From Myxococcales bacterium (GTDB taxonomy: Bacteria > Myxococcota > Polyangia > Polyangiales > Polyangiaceae), in contig JAGQIY010000190.1 in the NCBI GenBank assembly GCA_020430865.1, forward strand, positions 1 to 5,924: 5,924 nt of DNA, written 5' to 3'. This document shows, in pieces, positions 1-5,372 of this stretch. Positions within the stretch are counted from its first letter, which is position 1. Each line of letters starts with the position of its first letter. Both the position numbers and the translations under genes were made by a program. The notes beneath the pieces were generated by a model. It was given only the letters and a program-made list of their open reading frames with translations, did not search any database and was not told the DNA's origin.

Positions 1-2237
1 AGCAGCAAGTGGAGAGCTTCTTCGGACGTCAACCGCTGGAGCACATCAGCCCAGACGAAGTGGTGGCGATCGGTGCGGCGATCCAGGCCAGCGCGCTGAC
101 CGGCGCCGAACGTCGCCGCGCGGAAATACCGCGACCTCCACTGCCCGCTGCTCGCAAGAGCCAGGCGCTGGCTCAGACGATGCAGATCCCCTCGTCGAGC
201 CGCAAGAGCGAGCCGCCACCGCTCCCCAAGCGCCGCACCAGCCCTGGCGTACGTCCAGGCGCGCAGACCTCCCCTGGCGTGTATCACGACAGCACGCCCG
301 GGCGACCGAAGACCCAGCCACCGGGCCGCCGCCGCGATCAGACGCAGCCCCCGATGGTCATCCAGCCTCCCGAGGGTATGCCGCAGGATCCCGTGCCCAA
401 CACCGCCGATGGTCCGGGAGCGACCCGCCGCCGGCAGACCACCGGCATGGGGCTAGGCGGTCCGCCGCCTCCGCCGCGCACCGTGGGAGGCCTGGGCGCT
501 CGCGGCCGGGTACCCACGGGCTCCGGTCTCGGGCCTGCTGCGGAACAAGCGCGACGCGTCCCCACCGGCTCCGGTCTTGGACCCGCTGCCCAGCAGGTTC
601 GGCGTGTGCCCACCGGCTCCGGACTCGGCGCCCCGGAGCCGCCCCCGCGCAAGCGCATGCCCACCGGCGACTACGGGACGCCCGGACCGGCAAACCGCGC
701 GCGGATCCCCACCGGCCAGGGCCTGGGCCCCAGCGCAGATGCCGTGCGGCAACGCATTCCGACTGGCCGCGGCCTCGGCGGCGAAGCGCCTGCAGGCGCC
801 ACGCTGTTGTCCGCCTCCGACGCGGCACAGTCTGCCCAGCGGGCGTCCGAGAAGGGCGACCGCATCTCCGTCGTGGACTCGAACTGGCAGGAGAACCCCC
901 CGCCGCTGCCCCTGGTCGGCATCAGCGACCACGAACACGAAGACCTCACCGTTCCCGCGACGGAGGCCATCAGCGCCGAGGAAGCTCAGAAGCTCGCAGA
1001 GAAGGCCCTCGCCTCCTCGCCCAAGGTAGGCTCCGCTCCCGACACCGCGCCGGCTCCCCTGGGGCAGCCGGAAGCCGCCCCCGGACCGGCGCCACCCTCC
1101 GACGACGAGCTACGAGCCAAGTACGGCAACCTGCCGCTGATCATGCCGGGCTCGGGCGCACCGAAGCCCGTCGACAAGCCGACCCTCGAGTCTTCCCAGA
1201 TGCCCGACCTCGGCGATCTCGCCGACGCCGCGCTGGAAGACGCCCTGGAGATCCCTGCGGAACCCGAAGTGCCGAAGCCTGCACTCGGCGGCACCCTGAT
1301 GCTCTCGCCAGAAGCCGCCGAGGCCGCGCGACCGCCCTTTGAGAGCGCCGAGAGCCGCACGGCGATGGAGCTGCGGCAGTACGCCGCGCCGACCTCCACC
1401 GACGAGGTGACCCTGGTGCGCCAGGCGCCCACGCCACCCAAGCTCGAGGGCTTCGAGTTCGAGGATGAGCTGCCGGTGCCCGACGTCCCAGGCCCCGGAG
1501 ACCAGCCCCGAGTCGCCAAGGACCCGCTCGGCGAGACGGTGCGGCGCGAGGTGCCGCCAGGGCTCGGCCAGACACAGGCGCTGGAGTCGCCGCGCCGCGC
1601 GCCCCCGCCCCTGAACCGCACCGCCCAGCTCGACCAACCAATAAACCTCGCGGAAACAACCCGCGCAGCGCAGAGTCCGTTTCATCAACCGGAAGCACCT
1701 CCTCCGGCCCGGCCGCCGTTCGCCACCACGATGGGTCTCGGCGGGGCCGCCGATCCGGTGATCCGAGAGATGCCCGCGCCGCCGCATCCGAGCGCCATCG
1801 CCCAGCCGCGCGCGGCATCCCCCAGCAGCCCATTGCTCGTGGACGTCACGCCCCTGAGCCTCACGGTGGAGACCGTGAGCGGATACTGCGACCGCGTCAT
1901 CCAGCGCAACACCCCGGTGCCCTGCGAGGAAACACGCCAGTTCGTCACCGCGCGAGACAACCAGACCGCCGTGCGCCTGCGGGTCAGCCAGGGAGAATCT
2001 TCACGCTTCGAAGACAACACCCTGCTCGGCGAGCTGGAGCTGCTCGGACTGCGCTCCGCCCCCCGCGGTCAGGTGTCCATCGCGGTGACCTTCGCCCTGG
2101 ACACCAACGGCATGTTGAACGTCTCGGCGCGGGACACCCAGACGGGGCAGGCCACGAGCGCTGTGATCCGTCTCGTGGGCCTCCCGGAGCAAGACATCCA
2201 GGCGCTTCAGGCGCGCCAGCAAGCGCACCCGATGTGA
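1..2237 (+). CDS. Hsp70 (DnaK-family) chaperone, 5'-partial, with a very large interdomain insertion and no lid
   Basis: Hsp70s bind exposed hydrophobic peptide segments in an ATP-controlled cycle in the cytoplasm. The reading frame is open from base 3, and the gene starts upstream of the window. The GTG at 9 is an internal Val codon, since the sequence around it (VESFFGRQPL, then SPDEVVAIGAAIQ) is the end of the Hsp70 nucleotide-binding domain. Residues here count from that Val. Residues 1-32 are the domain's last segment. Residues 33-608 are a Pro/Ala/Gly/Arg-rich insertion. Residues 609-720 are the beta substrate-binding domain, beginning LLVDVTPLSL. From D612 to V655 it aligns without gaps to E. 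coli DnaK 393-436, giving V623 and A648 at the peptide arch (DnaK M404, A429) and V655 at the pocket (V436). The protein stops at 742, after only about the first lid helix (GLPEQDIQALQ), so roughly 115 lid residues are absent. It contains only two cysteines, C627 and C639. A J-domain gene follows 27 bases downstream. The family is certain; function as a general DnaK is doubtful, and a specialised paralogue is more likely. Confidence 0.93.
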   Translation, partial: QQVESFFGRQPLEHISPDEVVAIGAAIQASALTGAERRRAEIPRPPLPAARKSQALAQTMQIPSSSRKSEPPPLPKRRTSPGVRPGAQTSPGVYHDSTPGRPKTQPPGRRRDQTQPPMVIQPPEGMPQDPVPNTADGPGATRRRQTTGMGLGGPPPPPRTVGGLGARGRVPTGSGLGPAAEQARRVPTGSGLGPAAQQVRRVPTGSGLGAPEPPPRKRMPTGDYGTPGPANRARIPTGQGLGPSADAVRQRIPTGRGLGGEAPAGATLLSASDAAQSAQRASEKGDRISVVDSNWQENPPPLPLVGISDHEHEDLTVPATEAISAEEAQKLAEKALASSPKVGSAPDTAPAPLGQPEAAPGPAPPSDDELRAKYGNLPLIMPGSGAPKPVDKPTLESSQMPDLGDLADAALEDALEIPAEPEVPKPALGGTLMLSPEAAEAARPPFESAESRTAMELRQYAAPTSTDEVTLVRQAPTPPKLEGFEFEDELPVPDVPGPGDQPRVAKDPLGETVRREVPPGLGQTQALESPRRAPPPLNRTAQLDQPINLAETTRAAQSPFHQPEAPPPARPPFATTMGLGGAADPVIREMPAPPHPSAIAQPRAASPSSPLLVDVTPLSLTVETVSGYCDRVIQRNTPVPCEETRQFVTARDNQTAVRLRVSQGESSRFEDNTLLGELELLGLRSAPRGQVSIAVTFALDTNGMLNVSARDTQTGQATSAVIRLVGLPEQDIQALQARQQAHPM
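105..1832 (+). other. Disordered, proline-rich insertion at the Hsp70 interdomain linker
   Basis: This stretch encodes residues 33-608 of the Hsp70 and lies exactly where a typical DnaK has a linker of about ten residues. It has no cysteine, few aromatic residues, many Pro/Ala/Gly runs and no recognisable fold. Charge is segregated: by hand count residues 33-290 hold about 38 Lys/Arg to 17 Asp/Glu, while 291-500 hold about 13 Lys/Arg to 38 Asp/Glu. Short segments that could be helical or act as binding motifs occur in the acidic part, for example EEAQKLAEKAL (323-333), LGDLADAALEDALEI (401-415) and FEFEDELPVPD (482-492). The hydrophobic linker signature (LLVDV) is kept on the C-terminal side. 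Disorder is inferred from composition. Confidence 0.85.
507..782 (+). repeat. Tandem 16-17-residue coding repeats, R-[VIM]-P-T-G-x-G-L-G
   Basis: Six consecutive units lie inside the Hsp70 insertion and begin at R167, R183, R199, R216, R232 and R249. The core is R-V/I/M-P-T-G-x-G-L-G, followed by a variable Ala/Pro/Gln stretch ending in Arg. Units 1-3 are nearly identical at the start (RVPTGSGLG), and the DNA repeats the block cccaccggctccgg. Unit 4 is degenerate (MPTGDYGTPG), and units 5 and 6 are diverged. Related single copies occur outside the array at 144-151 (TTGMGLGG) and 573-579 (TTMGLGG). The unit length and in-frame spacing point to expansion by tandem duplication with the motif kept. 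Confidence 0.88.
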
Positions 2238-2248
2238 TGCGCGTGGGG

Positions 2249-2254
2249 GGAGGA
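2249..2254 (+). promoter_or_regulatory. Ribosome binding site of the J-domain gene
   Basis: The sequence ggagga lies 10 bases before the ATG at 2265, in the 27-base gap after the Hsp70 stop codon. It supports that ATG as the start. No promoter is evident in so short a gap, so the gene is presumably read from the Hsp70 transcript. Confidence 0.75.
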
Positions 2255-2264
2255 TCGTTGTCCC

Positions 2265-2813
2265 ATGAATGACCCCGATCAGGACGAGCTCATCGCACGT
2301 CTCGAGGCGTGGGCAGACGTGCTCGACGACTCGACCTACTACGAGCTGCTCGGGGTCCTCGACATCGCCGACGAACGGTCCATCAAGCAGGCCTTCCACG
2401 AGTTTGCCTTGAGTTTCCATCCGGATAGTCATCTGGAGGCAGACGGGGAACGCCTCGAGCTCGTCCGCCGGGTCTTCAAGCGCGGAGCCGAGGCCTACCG
2501 TGTGCTGATGGATCCGGGCCTGCGCTCCAAGTACGATCTCGCCCTCGCACAGGGCCACCTGCGCCTCGAGGCGGGAGAAATCCCCCGCACGGCGCCCATC
2601 GGAGAGGCCGGCGTGAAGACCCTGGAGGACATCTGCAAGACTCCATCGGCCAGGCTCTGCGCGAGCCGCGCCGACGACTACCTGACGGCAGGCGATCTGG
2701 ACTCGGCCAAGCGCGAGCTGAAGCTCGCCCTGTATCACGACGGAAACGACAACGCAGAGCTGGAGGAGCGCATCGACGCCATCGACCTGGCGATGTTTGC
2801 CATGGGCGACTAG
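2265..2813 (+). CDS. Small J-domain (DnaJ-like) co-chaperone
   Basis: J-domain proteins stimulate Hsp70 ATP hydrolysis and deliver substrates. The J domain covers about residues 23-75: it opens with TYYELLGV (24-31), has the essential His-Pro-Asp at 52-54 (SFHPDSH), and ends with AYRVLMDPGLRSKYD. The loop between HPD and the third helix is slightly long. There is no Gly/Phe region, zinc-finger domain or beta C-terminal domain, so this is a class C J protein of 182 residues and not a canonical DnaJ. The C-terminal part (about 120-182) is helical, with SRADDYLTAGDLDSAKREL looking like a single TPR-type hairpin, which may bind another protein. There is no signal peptide or membrane segment. It lies 27 bases behind the Hsp70 gene on the same strand, so the two probably form a dedicated chaperone pair. 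The physical partnership is inferred from gene order and the intact HPD. Confidence 0.9.
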   Translation: MNDPDQDELIARLEAWADVLDDSTYYELLGVLDIADERSIKQAFHEFALSFHPDSHLEADGERLELVRRVFKRGAEAYRVLMDPGLRSKYDLALAQGHLRLEAGEIPRTAPIGEAGVKTLEDICKTPSARLCASRADDYLTAGDLDSAKRELKLALYHDGNDNAELEERIDAIDLAMFAMGD

Positions 2814-2861
2814 CGCGGCACGGTGTCCCTCACCCCCGGGAGATCGAGCAGCCGACGCGTC

Positions 2862-2889
2862 GACGGGGCGCCGAGTCGAGCGCCCCGTC
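2862..2889. terminator. Stem-loop between convergent genes, probable bidirectional terminator
   Basis: A perfect 10-bp inverted repeat (gacggggcgc at 2862-2871, gcgccccgtc at 2880-2889) encloses an 8-base loop. It lies 48 bases after the J-gene stop and 24 bases beyond the stop of the convergent dehydrogenase-like gene. Neither side has a clear T-run, so it is not a textbook intrinsic terminator. Its position between two converging transcripts and its very GC-rich stem favour a terminator or transcript-end stabiliser. The rest of 2814-2913 shows no gene. Confidence 0.5.
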
Positions 2890-2913
2890 TCTGGACGGCG
2901 AAAACGGATGCGG

Positions 2914-3834
2914 TCAGGCGCCCATCGGGTGCCACACCGTCTTGATCTCGACGAAGTGCTCGATGAAGCCGAGGCCCTCGGTGCGCGCGTCGTACCAGTC
3001 GAGCTCCTCGAAGACGCGCCGCTGCACGCGCTTGACGTTGTCGGCGGCGAAGCCTTCGAGCGCTTTGGCCTGCTCCCCATCGACGTTCCACAGATCGACG
3101 GCCCGTACGCCCTTGTGGCGCACCAGCGGCTCTGCGACCTCGTCACGCGAGCCCGTGAGGATATTGATCACGCCGGCAGGGAAGTCGCTGGTCGCCAGGC
3201 ACTCTGCCACGACGATGGCGGTGCGCGGGTCCCGGTCACTGGCGACGACCACAGAGGTGTTGCCGCTGACGACGACGGGACACACCGCGCCGATCAAACC
3301 GAGCAAGCTCGGTCGCTCTGGCGCGAGGATCCCGACGACGCCGACGGGCTCTGGCACCGAGAAACCGAAGTGGGGTCCGGCAACGGGGTTGCTCGAGCTG
3401 AGCAGCGACTGAAACTTGTCGGCCCAGCCGGCGTAGCAGACGACGCGATCGATCGCTGCGTCGACCTCCTGCGCAGCATCCGAACCGCCGGGCGCGTTCC
3501 CGTTCTGTCCGGCTGCAGCCCGCCCCAGGCTCGCCTCGAGCTCCGAGCGTCGCGCCTCCATCACCTCTGCGAGGCGATACAGGATCTGCCCGCGGTTCAT
3601 CGCGGTGCGCTTGCGCCAGCCCGACTGCGCGCCGACCGCCGCCTTCACGGCATCGCGCACGTCCTTGCGCGACGCTCGGCAGTAATTCTCCGAACCGTCT
3701 CGTGTCACCAGATACCGTCCCGATTCGCTGCGCACGAAGGCGCCGCCGATGTACATCTTCCAGGTCTTCTTCACACCGATTCGCACCGAACCGGGGCGAC
3801 GGCGCTCCGCCGTGGGATCTCTGCGGTCTGTCAT
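2914..3834 (-). CDS. Non-catalytic aldehyde dehydrogenase-like protein (resembles the ALDH16 C-terminal domain)
   Basis: The 306-residue protein has the N-terminal half of the aldehyde dehydrogenase fold (about 24-270: KMYIGGAF, then the helix around RGQILYRLAEVME, then PEPVGVVGILAPE and FPAGVINILTG). It then jumps to the C-terminal strand FVEIKTVWHPMG (294-305). The whole catalytic domain of about 200 residues, including the nucleophilic Cys, is absent. Cofactor and active-site residues are also lost: the catalytic Asn position is R174, the NAD-ribose Lys position is V197, and the FTGS motif is replaced by LWNV (248-251). This is therefore a pseudoenzyme. From memory, human ALDH16A1 has a second, truncated dehydrogenase domain ending in a similar T-K-x-x-W-x-P-M-G, with the same internal deletion. 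The protein probably binds the neighbouring full-length enzyme and shapes its assembly or active site. It starts 18 bases after that gene's stop codon, in the same frame. A decayed pseudogene is less likely because the reading frame is intact and it has its own ribosome binding site. Confidence 0.85.
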   Translation of the reverse strand: MTDRRDPTAERRRPGSVRIGVKKTWKMYIGGAFVRSESGRYLVTRDGSENYCRASRKDVRDAVKAAVGAQSGWRKRTAMNRGQILYRLAEVMEARRSELEASLGRAAAGQNGNAPGGSDAAQEVDAAIDRVVCYAGWADKFQSLLSSSNPVAGPHFGFSVPEPVGVVGILAPERPSLLGLIGAVCPVVVSGNTSVVVASDRDPRTAIVVAECLATSDFPAGVINILTGSRDEVAEPLVRHKGVRAVDLWNVDGEQAKALEGFAADNVKRVQRRVFEELDWYDARTEGLGFIEHFVEIKTVWHPMGA

Positions 3835-3837
3835 TGG

Positions 3838-3844
3838 CTCCCTC
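3838..3844 (-). promoter_or_regulatory. Ribosome binding site of the dehydrogenase-like gene
   Basis: On the minus strand gagggag ends 3 bases before the ATG at 3834; the gagg core is 6 bases away. It lies wholly in the 18-base gap after the upstream stop codon and argues for independent or coupled re-initiation at this ATG. Confidence 0.7.
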
Positions 3845-3852
3845 TTCAGGCC

Positions 3853-3855
3853 TCA
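3853..3855 (-). other. Single in-frame TGA separating two halves of an ALDH16-like reading frame
   Basis: The stop codon of the 504-residue dehydrogenase is followed by six sense codons (Gly-Leu-Lys-Arg-Glu-Pro) and then the ATG of the next gene, all in one frame. Without this TGA the frame would give one protein of about 817 residues, close to the length I recall for fused two-domain ALDH16 proteins (about 770-800). The frame relation is seen directly; its meaning is inferred. Confidence 0.9.
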
Positions 3856-5367
3856 GTCGATGTTCAGATAAGCGGCCAGCCCGTGGCGACCGCCTTCGCG
3901 ACCGAAGCCGCTCTCCTTGTAGCCACCGAAGGGGCTCGTGGCATCGAACTGGTTGTAGGTGTTGCCCCAGATCACGCCTGCCTCGAGCTTGGTCGCGATG
4001 TCGAACAAGCGAGAACCCTTGTTCGACCAGATCCCCGCGGAGAGCCCGTAGAAGGTATTGTTCGCCTTGTCCAGGGCCTCGGCTTCCGTGCGGAATGTAA
4101 GCACGCTGAGCACTGGCCCAAAGATCTCTTCCTGAGCGATACGGCTCGACTGCGCCACACGCGTGAACAGCGTGGGCGGGAAGAAGTAGCCCTTCTCGGG
4201 CAGATCGCAGCGGATGCTGAAGCGCTCGGCGCCCTCGGCCTCGCCCGCCTCGACCAGATGCTTGATACGCTCGAGCTGGGCCTTGGAGTTGATCGCCCCG
4301 ACGTCGGTGTTCTTGTCCAGCGGGTCGCCGAGGCGCAGCGACTGCATGCGGTCCTTCAGCTTGTCGAGCAGCTGATCGTGAATCGACTCCTCGACCAGGA
4401 GCCGCGAGCCCGCGCAGCACACGTGACCCTGGTTGAAGTAGATGCCGTTGATGATGCCCTCCACGGCCTGATCCAGCGCGGCGTCGGCGAAGACGATGTT
4501 CGCGGCCTTGCCGCCGAGTTCCATCGTCATGCGCTTGCCCGTACCGGCCAGCACCTTCTGGATCTGCTTGCCGACGGCGGTGGAGCCCGTGAAAGCCACC
4601 TTGTCGATCCCGGGGTGCTTGACCAGCGCGGCGCCAGTGTCGCCAAAGCCCGTCAGGATGTTCACGACGCCGGGGGGCAACTCCGCCTCCTCCACGACCT
4701 TCGCGAGCAGCAGCGCGGTCAGCGGAGTCGTCTCCGCCGGCTTGAGCACGACGGTGTTTCCGCACGCAAGCGCTGGCGCGATCTTCCAGGCGGCCATCAA
4801 GAGCGGGAAGTTCCACGGGATGACCTGCCCCGCCACCCCGAGCGCCGACACGCTGCGGCCATTGAAGGCATACTGGAGCTTGTCTGCCCAGCCGGCGCAG
4901 TAGAAGAAGAAGTTGCTCGCCTGGGGCAGGTCGAAGTCGCGGCTCTCCTTGATCGGCTTTCCGCCATCCATGGACTCCACGATGGCGAACTCCCGAGCGC
5001 GCTCCTGCAGCACCCGGGCGATACGGAACAAGTACTTCCCGCGCTCGATTGGACGCAGGCTCCCCCACTCACCCTCGAACGCCTTGCGCGCTGCAGCGAC
5101 CGCCTTCTCGACGTCGGCCTCGCCAGCATGTCCAACCTCGGCGATGCTGGCTTCGGTCGCCGGGTTCGTGCTCGTGTAGTACTTGCCAGAGCTGGGCGCC
5201 TGCCACTTGCCGTCGATGAACAGCTCATAGCGATCCTGCAGGCGCACGTGGTCCGGCGACTCCGGCGCGGGAGCGTAGGTCCAGGCATCTCCAAAATTGA
5301 GACGCCGCTCACCCTGGCGGCGATTCTGCGAAGCGGCCGCTTCGGGCTCGACTAGTTTGATCGTCAT
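3853..5367 (-). CDS. Aldehyde dehydrogenase, NAD(P)-dependent, ALDH16-like catalytic subunit
   Basis: This enzyme oxidises an aldehyde to the carboxylic acid with NAD(P)+. The 504-residue protein is full length for the family, and all key residues are visible: Asn186 in IPWNFP, Lys209 and Glu212 in KPAETTP (cofactor ribose), FTGS at 259-262, general base Glu283 in MELGGK, nucleophile Cys317 in FNQGHVCCAGSR, Glu414 and Phe416 in EEIFGP, and SPFGGYKESGFGREGG near the end. An N-terminal extension of about 45 residues carries YAPAPES (31-37), like the YGPVPES I recall from human ALDH16A1. The C-terminus (AAYLNID) lacks the usual final strand of stand-alone dehydrogenases; the next gene supplies such a strand (VEIKTVW). 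The start has a good ribosome binding site and lies 5 bases after deoC, so co-translation is likely. Acetaldehyde from the DeoC reaction is the likely substrate by context. Family is certain, the ALDH16 assignment likely, the substrate inferred. Confidence 0.95.
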   Translation of the reverse strand: MTIKLVEPEAAASQNRRQGERRLNFGDAWTYAPAPESPDHVRLQDRYELFIDGKWQAPSSGKYYTSTNPATEASIAEVGHAGEADVEKAVAAARKAFEGEWGSLRPIERGKYLFRIARVLQERAREFAIVESMDGGKPIKESRDFDLPQASNFFFYCAGWADKLQYAFNGRSVSALGVAGQVIPWNFPLLMAAWKIAPALACGNTVVLKPAETTPLTALLLAKVVEEAELPPGVVNILTGFGDTGAALVKHPGIDKVAFTGSTAVGKQIQKVLAGTGKRMTMELGGKAANIVFADAALDQAVEGIINGIYFNQGHVCCAGSRLLVEESIHDQLLDKLKDRMQSLRLGDPLDKNTDVGAINSKAQLERIKHLVEAGEAEGAERFSIRCDLPEKGYFFPPTLFTRVAQSSRIAQEEIFGPVLSVLTFRTEAEALDKANNTFYGLSAGIWSNKGSRLFDIATKLEAGVIWGNTYNQFDATSPFGGYKESGFGREGGRHGLAAYLNID

Positions 5368-5372
5368 CTGAC

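Noticed and set aside
9..11. GTG as the start of the Hsp70 gene
   Set aside because: The residues before and after it belong to the middle of a conserved Hsp70 segment, and the frame stays open to the window edge; it is an internal Val in a gene cut by the window.
507..782. The regular repeats as a CRISPR array
   Set aside because: The units are 48-51 bases, in frame, contiguous, diverged, and encode a conserved peptide motif inside an open gene; there are no unique spacers.
2914..3834. The 306-residue dehydrogenase-like gene as a decaying pseudogene
   Set aside because: It has one intact frame, its own ribosome binding site, a clean C-terminal strand and a deletion pattern matching the ALDH16 second domain, which points to a maintained pseudoenzyme.
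3835..3855. TGA as a selenocysteine codon
   Set aside because: No convincing hairpin follows the TGA (only a 3-bp ggc/gcc match), and neither fused nor stand-alone dehydrogenases are expected to need selenocysteine in this linker.
3236..5068. A 610-codon minus-strand open frame overlapping the dehydrogenases in another frame
   Set aside because: It is Arg/Gly/Ala-rich with no recognisable motif and conflicts with the well-supported frame of the dehydrogenases.
2797..5355. An 852-codon open frame on the plus strand opposite the dehydrogenase genes
   Set aside because: It is the antisense of two genuine dehydrogenases. Its translation is a His/Arg/Leu/Ala-rich string with no domain, while the minus strand carries clear catalytic motifs. 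High GC and the shared frame of the two real genes explain its length.
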